A stretch of 64,000 bases of DNA from Alteromonas sp. LOR (GCF_000753865.1 NZ_JQFW01000002.1:62001-126000), one strand, 5' to 3'. Numbered from the stretch's first letter, positions 1-8,078 are shown. Notes: generated by a model from the sequence alone, not told the origin. Program-made: numbers and translations.

Positions 1-675
1 TCAGAGTATGAAGCTTGGCTTGACAAAGCCAAGGCAGAATATGCGCCATTACTTAGCGATGATGTCATCCAGGTTCAAACAGTAACCTCTGTGCAAATGC
101 AGCAAATAAGCGATACAAAATCACCTCAGGGGATTATCGCTAGGGTGCCGCTTCCTTCGGTAACTAATTCGCTATCTGAAGAAGCGCCGCGGCGCGAGGC
201 ACCCGCTGACGAGCAGATGCAAAAGTCGGTAAGCAGCGCCAATTCAAAGCGCTGTATTTACCTTTATGAGGTACAAGACCCCGGCAACCTTGGTACAATA
301 TTGCGTACGCTAGCATGGTTTGGTCAGTTTAAGTTGTTGCTAAGCCCTAACAGTGTGGACCCATTTAACTCTAAAGTGGTGAGGTCGAGTATGGGGGCAA
401 TCTTTCACGCTGATATGGAGCTTAATGTTCCACTGGAAAGTTTAACATCACGATTTTCTCAGTTCGCTTATTTAGACATGCACGGGCAAGAGGTAAAATC
501 CAAAAGCTTTGGTCACTTCGAATGTTACCTTTTTGGCAATGAAGCTCGTGGTGTACCTACTGAGGATGTAAAGCGCCTAAACGCTACTGCATTTACAATA
601 CCGGGCAGTGGTAAAATAGATTCGTTGAACCTTGCTAGTGCGGTGAATATTTGTGCTTACGAGCTATCATGTTAA
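1..675 (+). CDS. TrmH/SpoU-family RNA methyltransferase (5'-truncated by window edge)
   Basis: The reading frame is open from base 1, so the true start lies upstream and only the C-terminal 224 residues are visible. The three SpoU/TrmH (SPOUT, knotted methyltransferase) motifs are present in order: a DPGNLGTILRT-type motif 1 near nt 277-309, FGNEARGVP motif 2 near nt 532-558, and IPGSGKIDSLNLASAVNI motif 3 near nt 598-651. Such enzymes transfer a methyl group from S-adenosylmethionine, usually to a ribose 2'-OH of rRNA or tRNA. The segment before motif 1 (about nt 90-240) is low in conservation signals and looks like a linker between an N-terminal RNA-binding domain and the catalytic domain. 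The exact RNA target cannot be told from this fragment. An internal ATG at 91 is not a convincing start because coding continues upstream. Confidence 0.85.
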   Translation, partial: SEYEAWLDKAKAEYAPLLSDDVIQVQTVTSVQMQQISDTKSPQGIIARVPLPSVTNSLSEEAPRREAPADEQMQKSVSSANSKRCIYLYEVQDPGNLGTILRTLAWFGQFKLLLSPNSVDPFNSKVVRSSMGAIFHADMELNVPLESLTSRFSQFAYLDMHGQEVKSKSFGHFECYLFGNEARGVPTEDVKRLNATAFTIPGSGKIDSLNLASAVNICAYELSC

Positions 676-786
676 CTAAACGCCAAAGCACAACCGCGAT
701 TTTTGATTAAGCTGCTTGCAGCGACTTGTTTGCATTCACTGTTACTTATATTTTTTCAGCCCCCAATAAACACATAGGATTAACGC

Positions 787-1788
787 ATGGCTCTTCAGTG
801 GTTTCCCGGTCATATGCACAAAGCGCTCAAAGAAATAAAAGAGTCGCTCAGCCAGGTAGACATACTTATCGAAGTGCTTGATGCACGAATTCCTTTTTCA
901 AGTGAAAACCCCGAAATTGCCAAGATACGCGGCGATAAACCCTGTATTAAAATCTTGAATAAGTATGACTTAGCCGACCCAGAGATAACGGCCCGTTGGC
1001 AAGAAAGCTTAGAAAAAGAGCGCGGCGTTAAAACCATTACCACATCGAGCGATAACCCTGGAAACAGTAAGCAACTTATGCAGCTTATCCGCAGCATATG
1101 CTCTCATAAAGATGGTCAGGCTAAAGTGATTAAAGCGATGATCACCGGTATACCCAATGTTGGTAAGTCTACGCTTATTAACATTCTTGCCGATCGAATT
1201 ATCGCAAAAACAGGTAACGAGCCAGCCGTCACGAAAAGTCAGCAGCGCATAAATCTAGGAAGCGGTATTATTTTGTTCGATACTCCGGGGGTGCTGTGGC
1301 CGAAACTTGAAAACCCGCATTCTATCTATCGTTTAGCCTCCTCTGGTGCAGTAAAAAATACGGCCATGGAATACGATGATGTTGGCTTTTTTGCCGCCGA
1401 TTACTTAATAAAGGCTTACCCTGACGTTTTAAAAGAGCGGTATAAGCTTGATGAACTGCCAGATACCGAGATTGAGTTTTTAGAAGCAGCAGCAAAAAGT
1501 CGCGGTGCCATCATGGCCGGTGGGCGCGTAAACCTTCATAAAATCTGTGAAATACTGTTAAAAGAACTTCAGTCTGGCAAATTAGGTCGCATTACCCTTG
1601 AAACGCCTGAAATGCTTGTGGCAGAACAAATAGAAATAGAAGAAGCGGCTAAGAAAAAAGCAGAAGCAAAGGCCAAGCGTAAGCAGAAATTCAAAACGGG
1701 CTCTTTAACACCCGACAAAAAAGACCGCAAAGAGAAGCGCGAAGAGAAGCGTGAAGAGCAAAGCCGCCGCATGAAAAAGTCTAAATAG
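787..1788 (+). CDS. ylqF: YlqF/RbgA-type circularly permuted ribosome-assembly GTPase
   Basis: This 333-residue protein has the permuted GTPase order G4-G5-G1-G2-G3: NKYD at 58-61, the P-loop GIPNVGKST at 121-129 and DTPG at 165-168. The N-terminus (FPGHM followed by a VDILIEVLDARIP segment) is typical of the YlqF/RbgA family, which assists late assembly of the large ribosomal subunit in the cytoplasm. The last 50 residues are extremely Lys/Arg/Glu-rich, as expected for an rRNA-contacting tail. An AGGA ribosome-binding site lies just upstream of the ATG. The gene stands alone, 111 bp after the methyltransferase. Assignment to the family is firm; equivalence to Bacillus RbgA in detail is inferred. 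Confidence 0.9.
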   Translation: MALQWFPGHMHKALKEIKESLSQVDILIEVLDARIPFSSENPEIAKIRGDKPCIKILNKYDLADPEITARWQESLEKERGVKTITTSSDNPGNSKQLMQLIRSICSHKDGQAKVIKAMITGIPNVGKSTLINILADRIIAKTGNEPAVTKSQQRINLGSGIILFDTPGVLWPKLENPHSIYRLASSGAVKNTAMEYDDVGFFAADYLIKAYPDVLKERYKLDELPDTEIEFLEAAAKSRGAIMAGGRVNLHKICEILLKELQSGKLGRITLETPEMLVAEQIEIEEAAKKKAEAKAKRKQKFKTGSLTPDKKDRKEKREEKREEQSRRMKKSK

Positions 1789-1858
1789 CCAAAGCTGTTT
1801 TTAATGCGTTTTTAAAAACTTTTATTTTTTTGCATCCAACCTGAAACGTGAGTCGTTT

Positions 1859-1917
1859 GGTTTACATGCTGTTAACAATCTGGGCGAGTTTTGCCGTTGT
1901 TTGACAGCATGTAAACC
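1859..1917. promoter_or_regulatory. 14-bp perfect inverted repeat upstream of copper oxidase gene
   Basis: GGTTTACATGCTGT at 1859-1872 is repeated exactly in inverse orientation at 1904-1917, with a 31-nt spacer. It sits 22 bp before the start of the copper-radical oxidase gene and about 70 bp after the GTPase stop. There is no T-tract, so it is not an intrinsic terminator. It could be a dimeric operator pair or an RNA hairpin in the 5' leader of the oxidase operon. Confidence 0.5.
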
Positions 1918-1929
1918 TAAAATAACAGG

Positions 1930-4212
1930 ATGCCAAAAATGAAAACACGTCCATCACTCCTACCCGCATTAACACTACTCTCTTTAAGTATTACCTCCCA
2001 TTTTGCACTAGCAGATCGCAATAAAGGAAAGGTTCCCATTGTCACCCCTGAATGCGCAAGCGAACAAATATGTAAACAAAAAGGGGTATTTACTAATCCA
2101 TTCGAAGAGCCGCTAGTGACTGGTGAGTTTGCCGATCAAAACAATACCAACATTAAAAACCCTCTTAACAACTATCCCGACAATGGTAAATGCGAAGAGA
2201 ATGATGAAGGGGTATTAAAATGTAAACCTGCGGCGGGAAGTTTGGCACTTCTTAATGATGGCCGAATTTTATATTTTAATGCCCTTGAGGGTACGGAAAA
2301 CGTTGAATACAACGCGCTTCTTGAAATTGGCTCAGCAATTGTAAACGATCAAACCCGCGTGCTGACGATGAAAAACGGTAGCGCGAGCTGGATTGCCCCT
2401 TCTCCTGTTGATGCAGGTGCCAACCCTGATGGCAACGACTCTGAAACCCTTATTGGCGATATTTCGGGCTTTCTCGGCAATCCTATTGATATCGATTTGG
2501 GCACGGACGACGATAGAACCAATAATGATGGCGCTCTCTTTTGTGCAGACTTAGTAGGCTTGCCAAATGGCGAACTGATGGCCGTTGGCGGCACGGATTA
2601 TTACCATGAGCCTGGAGTGAATACCGAGCTTTTAGGCCAGCCAATTAATTTTGGCTTGTCTGAGCTGGAAGGGCTCAAAAATAGTCGAATCTTCAATCCT
2701 GATGACAACAGCTGGCGCAAAACCGGCGATATGAATTTTGGACGCTGGTATCCAAGCGCGGTGTCACTGGCAAACGGTAACGTACTTGTAGCCAGCGGTG
2801 TTACCAAGCTTGTAAAGCCAGTGTATTTAACTCGCCCTGAAACATCGGGTAGAAACGTAACGGTAACTGAAACCTACGATACCTCATGTGGAGAGTGGAC
2901 CGACAATGGGGCCTTAGCTGAGCGTTCATTGCCTCTATACCCACGCTTACATCTTTTGCCCAATGGACATGTTTTTTACAACGGTGGCGGGCAAGCATTT
3001 AATCCCTTCGGGCAAGGCTACGATCAAGCGCTTTGGAATATTGTAGCGGCCTACGATCCTAAGTCGCAAACCTGGGCCGACTTAGGGTTTGCTGGTCTAC
3101 CTTTGCATTTAAGCGAAGCGGGCGTGAGTGATTTAACCAGTCTACTTAACATTACCAACACCGAAGCAGATAAATCACTAAGCGGACTGCTTAGCGGCTT
3201 AACTGAAGAGTTTATTGCCAATCCTTTTGACGCTCTAGCACCGATTATTGATGACCCATACAAGCTGGCAGACGTGCAGTCTGTATTAGGCGCAGGTTTC
3301 AGAGGCTCCACATTTTCTATGATGATGCCACTTAAGCCCGATGAAAATGGCAAGTACAGCAAGGCAGAGTTTCTAACCGCTGGTGGCGTATTAACCGGCG
3401 TTGCAGCCACAAGCCCTGGGCTCTATTTGGGGACAAACCTAGCGCGAATTGACTCAGTAACCATAGAGGGAGAGACCATGCTCTATGACTCTCGCTCGAC
3501 AGGAAGTTTGTCGCAAGGACGCTGGTATGGCACCGGTGTATTACTGCCTACCGGTGAAGTATTAGTGGTATCGGGTGCAGACAGAGACGAGGTGGTACTT
3601 CCTGGTTCTGGCGTGCCAATTTTAGAAGCCGAAATATTCGACCCTGAAACCGAAACGTTTAGAAAGGTTGCAAAACAAAACCGTCCGCGTACTTATCATA
3701 ACTCAGCAGCGTTATTGCCTGATGGAAGTGTGTTAATTGGTGGTCATGCACCCATTAATACAGCCTATGCTTATAGCGTTACCTTGCCAGGCTTCTCGCC
3801 TAATGACGGACGTGACCCTTCTTTTGAAATCTATAAGCCGCCCTACATGTTTGGCGATCGCCCCTCAATTGGGAAAAGAAGTAAGTCTGTACATATAGGC
3901 GAGCGGTTCAGAATTGGACTTAAAAACACTGACGCTGCCACCACCACCATGAACCAACGTATCGAGTCTGTTGTGCTAGTGCGCCGCACGAATATTACAC
4001 ACCTTATAGATGGTGACCAACGAAGCGTGGAATTACCCATTGTGCGTCATAGAAGCGGCAGAATTGTAGTGCAGATGCCAAAAGAACAAGCCGTTGTTCC
4101 ACCTGGCGATTACATGCTGTTTGTCAACGCACGAGATGATGAAGGTAACTTGGTTCCGTCTGAATCAAAGACCATTAGCGTTACCGGTTCACTATCTAAC
4201 GTATGTCGATAA
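1930..4212 (+). CDS. Secreted copper-radical oxidase (galactose/glyoxal oxidase-like, Kelch + DUF1929)
   Basis: A 760-residue protein with a Sec signal peptide (hydrophobic core 9-27, AXA-type site near 26-28), Kelch-like repeats and a C-terminal galactose-oxidase-like domain starting near 632 (KPPYMFG). By position it keeps every active-site residue of fungal galactose oxidase: Cys205 (ALFCADL) and Tyr274 (GRWYPSA) for the thioether cofactor, Tyr589-His590 (RTYHNSA) and His691 (NITHLIDGDQR) for copper. Family enzymes oxidise primary alcohols or aldehydes with O2, giving H2O2; the substrate here is unknown. Compared with galactose oxidase there are insertions, for example about 395-460. A second in-frame ATG at 1939 is better spaced from the AGGA at 1927-1930 and gives a cleaner signal peptide, so 1939 may be the real start. 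The next gene follows after 9 bp. Confidence 0.85.
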   Translation: MPKMKTRPSLLPALTLLSLSITSHFALADRNKGKVPIVTPECASEQICKQKGVFTNPFEEPLVTGEFADQNNTNIKNPLNNYPDNGKCEENDEGVLKCKPAAGSLALLNDGRILYFNALEGTENVEYNALLEIGSAIVNDQTRVLTMKNGSASWIAPSPVDAGANPDGNDSETLIGDISGFLGNPIDIDLGTDDDRTNNDGALFCADLVGLPNGELMAVGGTDYYHEPGVNTELLGQPINFGLSELEGLKNSRIFNPDDNSWRKTGDMNFGRWYPSAVSLANGNVLVASGVTKLVKPVYLTRPETSGRNVTVTETYDTSCGEWTDNGALAERSLPLYPRLHLLPNGHVFYNGGGQAFNPFGQGYDQALWNIVAAYDPKSQTWADLGFAGLPLHLSEAGVSDLTSLLNITNTEADKSLSGLLSGLTEEFIANPFDALAPIIDDPYKLADVQSVLGAGFRGSTFSMMMPLKPDENGKYSKAEFLTAGGVLTGVAATSPGLYLGTNLARIDSVTIEGETMLYDSRSTGSLSQGRWYGTGVLLPTGEVLVVSGADRDEVVLPGSGVPILEAEIFDPETETFRKVAKQNRPRTYHNSAALLPDGSVLIGGHAPINTAYAYSVTLPGFSPNDGRDPSFEIYKPPYMFGDRPSIGKRSKSVHIGERFRIGLKNTDAATTTMNQRIESVVLVRRTNITHLIDGDQRSVELPIVRHRSGRIVVQMPKEQAVVPPGDYMLFVNARDDEGNLVPSESKTISVTGSLSNVCR

Positions 4213-4221
4213 GGGGGAATT

Positions 4222-5154
4222 ATGAAACTACGTCTAATAAGTTTATTGCTCATTGTATTTTCTCAGACTATCTCTGCACACGGCAGCAGCCAGGTGGATG
4301 GAGAATGGCAACCAGTGCTAAAAACAAGTAAAAACAGTCATGTGGTAACGCAAATACAAAGCTCACCACTGGGCAACGAAATTCTTATTGCTTACTCAGG
4401 CGAGGGGAGGCTAGAGGTTCTCGCAGAGGACAATACCCCGTTTATTCGCATCACTCAGCAGGGAGTGTTTGCAAATTGGGATCATCCTATGTGGTTCAAA
4501 GTTCAAACTGCAGGTCCAAGACCTCTGCCCGAGTGGGTGAAAGATGGGAACATAGAGGCAAAATGGACTCAAGTGAGTAAAAATAACTATTATGGCTGGT
4601 ACGATCAACGGCTTGTTAAAAGTGATGAACACGCTGATGAGTGGCAAATAGGCATAGCAGTAGATGGCGAGCGCCAGATGATTGATGGCTATTTCAAATC
4701 GCTGAACCCACCAGAAACGCGCACGGTAGTAACGTTAGATAACAGTGCTGCGCCTATTGCCAACCTCAGCGCAATGATCATACCTGGAGTCGATAGTGCA
4801 ATTAGAGTGAGTTATACCGGAGACCATCATATGGTGGTTCTCGACAAGCAGGATGAGCCTATGCTTCGATTTAGCCCAAAAGGTGTTGAAGCTAATACCG
4901 CTAGCACAGGTTGGAAAGCATTGGGAAGAAAGCCCTATGGTGCAGTGGTGAATGATATGGAATCTAACAATACAGAGGCTTCTGATACCAAAAATAGCTG
5001 GGTTTTACTGTCGTCCCACTCGGCATACACGTGGCCAGACAGCCGCATTCAGTCTGATGAAACGGGCGATAGCTGGGCCATTCCCGTTTTTTGTCACTCG
5101 GATAAAGTCGTAAAAAATATAGAAGGTGGTTGGTTAGAAGTGGCGCAACGGTAG
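4222..5154 (+). CDS. Secreted two-repeat protein with predicted N-terminal histidine, partner of copper oxidase
   Basis: This 310-residue protein begins with a clear signal peptide whose SQTISA/HG site would leave His20 as the first mature residue. It contains two related halves: 52-157 (IAYSGEGRLEVL, FIRITQQGVFAN, YYGWYDQR, EWQIGI) and 193-305 (VSYTGDHHMVVL, MLRFSPKGVEAN, AYTWPDSR, SWAIPV). From memory the repeat resembles secreted actinobacterial proteins that start with AHG and carry a GEPYLR..PDGV.EN pattern, but no function is established. A single Cys is at 291. The gene has an AGGGGG-like site before its ATG and follows the copper oxidase by 9 bp, so co-transcription is likely. A role in copper handling or in assisting the oxidase is inference only. 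Confidence 0.6.
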   Translation: MKLRLISLLLIVFSQTISAHGSSQVDGEWQPVLKTSKNSHVVTQIQSSPLGNEILIAYSGEGRLEVLAEDNTPFIRITQQGVFANWDHPMWFKVQTAGPRPLPEWVKDGNIEAKWTQVSKNNYYGWYDQRLVKSDEHADEWQIGIAVDGERQMIDGYFKSLNPPETRTVVTLDNSAAPIANLSAMIIPGVDSAIRVSYTGDHHMVVLDKQDEPMLRFSPKGVEANTASTGWKALGRKPYGAVVNDMESNNTEASDTKNSWVLLSSHSAYTWPDSRIQSDETGDSWAIPVFCHSDKVVKNIEGGWLEVAQR

Positions 5155-5296
5155 CATTAGTAAATGCACTCAATCGTGCAAAAAGAAGCCATGAGGTTAC
5201 GTATAGAAAGTTAAACGTAAATCATACGTAAAGCTAATAGTGTGTTTACGCGTTTTGTTTTACCCTATCGGCAATATTAATTATCAGGGAAAAATT

Positions 5297-5836
5297 ATGA
5301 AACGTGTATACGCGCTTGCTTTAGCATCAATGCTAGTTGTTGCACCACAGGTACAGGCAGAAGGTTGGCTAGATTCAATCAAAGACTTTTTAGGATTGGC
5401 CGCTGAAGGCGAAAAAGTGACGGGCCCAACAATTGAAGGAATGATGGCCTCAGTCGAAGATGCAACGGGTATGACTTCTGAGCAGGTGAAGGGGAGTTTA
5501 GCGGCGTTATTTAGCTATGCTGAAAAAAATATCTCAGCAGAGCAAATCAACACGCTTAAATCGAACCTGCCTAATTTAGACAGCCTACTTGCGGCGGCAC
5601 CCGATGTGAGTGAGATGAGCAGTAAAGGCTCCCTTGGTGGTTTACTGGATAAGGCGGCTGGATACAGCGAATCTTTTTCTAATATGAACGAATTGAAAAA
5701 GCAATTCGACTCACTAGGTCTCGATACCCAGCAAATTACGAAAATCGTTGAAAGCGTTAAGACTTATCTTGATACGGAAGAAGGGCAAGAGCTCAAGACC
5801 GTGCTAATGGATGGATTATCATCGTTTAAAGCATAA
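5297..5836 (+). CDS. DUF2780-family secreted protein
   Basis: The chosen start at 5297 (MKRVYALALA) gives a 179-residue protein with a standard signal peptide ending near QVQA; an upstream extension to 5240 lacks a ribosome-binding site and would bury the signal peptide. The body matches the DUF2780 pattern as I recall it: GMTSEQVKGSLAALFSYAE, then LPNLDSLLAAAPDV, then a helical C-terminus. Function of the family is unknown. It is predicted to be periplasmic or secreted and entirely helical. GGGA lies shortly before the ATG. A strong intrinsic terminator follows about 75 bp downstream. Confidence 0.7.
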   Translation: MKRVYALALASMLVVAPQVQAEGWLDSIKDFLGLAAEGEKVTGPTIEGMMASVEDATGMTSEQVKGSLAALFSYAEKNISAEQINTLKSNLPNLDSLLAAAPDVSEMSSKGSLGGLLDKAAGYSESFSNMNELKKQFDSLGLDTQQITKIVESVKTYLDTEEGQELKTVLMDGLSSFKA

Positions 5837-5904
5837 TAAGCTAGCGCTCGCAAAGGTAAGCGCATTCTAACGCGTGCAAAGCTATGCGTGCTCTAGTATG
5901 TTTA

Positions 5905-5940
5905 AAAAAGAACGAGCGTAATGCTCGTTTTTTTATTTTT
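5905..5940 (+). terminator. Intrinsic terminator after DUF2780 gene
   Basis: AACGAGC (5911-5917) pairs with GCTCGTT (5923-5929) around a 5-nt loop, followed by a run of T interrupted once by A. It ends the 5297-5836 transcription unit. Confidence 0.85.
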
Positions 5941-6042
5941 GTAAGACAAGTTATAACAATGACAAACTGTAGCATTGAGCAACGAATACAGTAGCTAATT
6001 CAATAGCTATCTCTTTTGACCTATCAACGACGAGGGAATGCA

Positions 6043-6528
6043 ATGAATAATGTGCAACTATTTGACCGCGCCGCTTTCGCCACATTGAAAAATGAGGCTG
6101 CAAAGAGCCCGCGTAAACGGGCAAACCTGAATGTACATCGGTCTTACGACGATGTTGTGCAGCGCTTATTCATTGCTATGCTTCCCGATTCTTATGTGAG
6201 GCCTCACCAGCATATTCAACGCCATAAGTGGGAGTTCTTTATGGTGGTTGAGGGGGCCTTAGACCTATTATTTTTTGATGAGCACGGCATAGTGACCAAT
6301 CGTGTTTCATTGGAAGCAGGTGGGGAATGTTCAGGGTTAGAGATTCCGCCGCACACCTGGCATGCCACAGTATGTTTCGAACCTGTGGTATTTATGGAAG
6401 TAAAGCAAGGCCCTTACGATCTCACCGAAGATAAGGGGTTTGCACCTTGGTCACCCGAAGAGGGCAGTGCAGAGGTTCCTGTGTTTTTAGCTAAGTTAAA
6501 AAGCGCTGATATTGGTACAGCATTTTAA
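6043..6528 (+). CDS. WbuC-family cupin-fold protein
   Basis: A 161-residue protein starting at ATG 6043, preceded by GAGGG at 6032-6036; an upstream TTG at 6016 is a poorer start. The cupin metal-site pattern is visible (RPHQHIQRHKWEFFMVVEG and later PPHTWHATV), and the order and spacing fit the WbuC family, cupin proteins often found in O-antigen or capsule clusters. Here the gene is alone, more than 20 kb from the exopolysaccharide locus. The substrate is unknown; a sugar-binding or sugar-modifying role is inference. Confidence 0.75.
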   Translation: MNNVQLFDRAAFATLKNEAAKSPRKRANLNVHRSYDDVVQRLFIAMLPDSYVRPHQHIQRHKWEFFMVVEGALDLLFFDEHGIVTNRVSLEAGGECSGLEIPPHTWHATVCFEPVVFMEVKQGPYDLTEDKGFAPWSPEEGSAEVPVFLAKLKSADIGTAF

Positions 6529-6795
6529 GTGCCAGAAAAACCGCAGCTGCCCAAATACGATGTTATCCACTTTCCTTTTAGGAAAGCAGTTGTTATTGCC
6601 AGCAGTGATGGTATGTTTAACTATGAGTATTAATTAAGCCGCTAATACGCTTGGGCGAACATAGAGACAAGCTGCCGATTACACCCAGATTTATCGAGCC
6701 GGCACAAACTCGTTGAGTGGCAAAAAAGTACTCGCAAAGTGAGTATTCATAAAATAGTTTTTTAAAGCCAAACCCAAAGATATAAGAGAATTATC
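6529..6795. other. Non-coding stretch before the leader peptide
   Basis: This is the first part of a 442-bp gap between the cupin gene and the XRE gene. I see no reading frame with a ribosome-binding site. It contains two short hairpins: CTTTCCTTTTAGGAAAG around 6569-6585, and TACTC/GAGTA near 6727-6747. A promoter for the downstream leader transcript must lie here but I cannot point to a convincing -35/-10 pair. Confidence 0.5.
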
Positions 6796-6840
6796 ATGCA
6801 AAACGTTTCACTATCTTATTTTTATAATTTTATCTACTGA
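6796..6840 (+). CDS. Putative aromatic leader peptide (MQNVSLSYFYNFIY)
   Basis: A 14-codon frame starts at ATG 6796, preceded by AAGAGAA at 6785-6791, and ends at TGA 6838. Six of its last seven residues after Ser7 are Tyr, Phe, Asn or Ile, with Tyr x3 and Phe x2 (SYFYNFIY). Leader peptides of this kind (for example those ahead of pheA and pheST in enterobacteria) sense charged tRNA by ribosome stalling. It is followed at once by mutually exclusive antiterminator and terminator hairpins, which is the main reason to believe it is translated. Confidence 0.65.
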   Translation: MQNVSLSYFYNFIY

Positions 6841-6877
6841 CCGCACCTGACGCGTGTTGTTCAGGGGCAAGTATTCG

Positions 6878-6941
6878 CTTCTGGGCATAGGTAAGAACGT
6901 TTTGCAAAAGCCCAGAAGGTGTGAACCAACTGGGCTTTTTT
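6878..6941 (+). promoter_or_regulatory. Transcription attenuator (antiterminator/terminator switch)
   Basis: CTTCTGGGC at 6878-6886 can pair with GCCCAGAAG at 6910-6918 (9 bp, antiterminator). The same central segment AAAAGCCCAG at 6906-6915 can instead pair with CTGGGCTTTT at 6930-6939 (10 bp, followed by T6), forming an intrinsic terminator. Segments 2 and 4 carry the identical CTGGGC, the hallmark of amino-acid attenuators. An upstream hairpin CCTGA/TCAGG (6846-6865) follows the leader stop. The controlled gene would be the XRE regulator at 6971, 30 nt downstream of the T-tract, or the unit including it. Confidence 0.75.
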
Positions 6942-6970
6942 AATGCCCTCAATTTTTCGGTAAAAAACAA

Positions 6971-7192
6971 ATGAAAGAACTTACATTAGGCGATATCAGA
7001 AAACAGCATCGTGTTAAACAAGAAGTGGTGGCCATGGCGTTATCGGTGACTGCATCGGGGGTAAGTAAACTTGAATCTAAGCGCATTCAAGATGTGTCTT
7101 TGCAACGAGCGGCTGCGTATTTAGCTGCCGTTGGCGGAAGTTTAACCATAGAGGTGACTTTACCCGATGGCGGAACGTTGGATGTTGCGTAA
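6971..7192 (+). CDS. Small XRE-type helix-turn-helix regulator
   Basis: A 73-residue protein with a compact HTH: LTLGDIRKQHRVKQEVVAMAL followed by the recognition helix VTASGVSKLESK at about 26-37. After the HTH comes LQRAAAYLAAVGGSLTIEV, a pattern common in solitary XRE proteins and antitoxin-like regulators. No toxin partner is adjacent; the next gene is upp 66 bp downstream. The ribosome-binding site before ATG 6971 is weak. It lies immediately behind a Tyr/Phe-type attenuator, which suggests its expression responds to aromatic amino-acid supply. Its DNA target is unknown. Confidence 0.7.
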   Translation: MKELTLGDIRKQHRVKQEVVAMALSVTASGVSKLESKRIQDVSLQRAAAYLAAVGGSLTIEVTLPDGGTLDVA

Positions 7193-7258
7193 ACCGCGAC
7201 AGAGCATGCGATAACATTTACTATAGTATGATGTTAATTTTCTATTTAGGAACTCGTT

Positions 7259-7888
7259 ATGGCTGTTCATGAAATTACGCACCCCCTTATTGCTCATAAA
7301 TTGGGGCTAATGCGAAACGCTAATGTTAGCAGTAAAGATTTTCGCGAATTGGCGTCAGAAGTAGGTAATCTTTTAACTTACGAGGCAACGCGAACGCTAC
7401 CTACAGAGCGCGCGACTATAGAAAGCTGGTCTGGCGACCAAGTTGAAGTAAAGCAGATCAAAGGCAAAAAAATTACTGTGGTACCAATTTTGCGCGCCGG
7501 CTTAGGTATGCTAGAAGGGGTATTAGAGCTTATCCCTAATGCCAAAATAAGTGTGGTAGGACTGTATCGAGACGAAGAAACTCTTCAACCGGTTGCGTAC
7601 TTCGATAAGGTGGTAAAAAATATTGATGAGCGGACGGCACTTATTGTCGACCCCATGCTGGCCACTGGCGGCACCTTGATATCTACCATCGATTTGCTCA
7701 AAGAAAAAGGCTGTAAAAACATAATGGGATTATTTCTCGTTGCAGCTCCAGAGGGAATAAAAAGCGTAGTAGATAAGCACCCCGATGTTGATATTTTTAC
7801 TGCAGCTATCGATGAGCGCCTTGATGAGAATGGTTATATATTGCCAGGCTTAGGCGATGCTGGAGACAAAATATTTGGTACGCGATAG
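7259..7888 (+). CDS. upp: Uracil phosphoribosyltransferase
   Basis: A 209-residue protein, the usual family length, that converts uracil and PRPP to UMP in pyrimidine salvage in the cytoplasm. The PRPP-binding loop is clear ([14 protein letters not shown] at 127-140). The N-terminal [13 protein letters not shown], the PILRAGLGM segment at 76-84 and the C-terminal uracil-binding [10 protein letters not shown] stretch are all standard. AGGA precedes the ATG. It follows the XRE gene in the same direction, but the 66-bp gap may hold its own promoter. No uracil permease gene (uraA) is adjacent. Confidence 0.97.
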   Translation: MAVHEITHPLIAHKLGLMRNANVSSKDFRELASEVGNLLTYEATRTLPTERATIESWSGDQVEVKQIKGKKITVVPILRAGLGMLEGVLELIPNAKISVVGLYRDEETLQPVAYFDKVVKNIDERTALIVDPMLATGGTLISTIDLLKEKGCKNIMGLFLVAAPEGIKSVVDKHPDVDIFTAAIDERLDENGYILPGLGDAGDKIFGTR

Positions 7889-8043
7889 TACTCATCTGAC
7901 ATTTTCTACTTTTGTTTAAGTTTTAGCTCGATGATTTAAGTTTTCGTTAGAAAGTCGTTAAGTTTCTTGGGTTAAACGATTAAGTTAATGTTATTATTGT
8001 GCGAAGGCCTGCTCGATAAGGTGATATACCAACGCCATAGCAG

Positions 8044-8055
8044 TTATCGATTAAG
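8044..8055. promoter_or_regulatory. LacI-type operator candidate ahead of the regulator gene
   Basis: TTATCGATTAAG at 8044-8055 shares the ATCGATTAAG half and centre with the perfect palindrome CTTAATCGATTAAG at 12676-12689. It lies 23 bp upstream of the LacI-family gene, as expected for autoregulation. An 8-bp inverted repeat (TGTGCGAA about 7998-8005, TTCGCACA about 8057-8064) encloses it. Confidence 0.45.
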
Positions 8056-8078
8056 ATTCGCACAGTGAGTGACTTACA

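Noticed and set aside
5198-5232. Inverted repeat TTACGTAT/ATACGTAA upstream of the DUF2780 gene
   Set aside because: Only 8 bp in AT-rich sequence, with no support from position or a second copy.
5240-5296. Upstream in-frame start for the DUF2780 protein (MCLRVLFYP...)
   Set aside because: No ribosome-binding site, and it would place the signal peptide internally; ATG 5297 gives a standard secreted protein.
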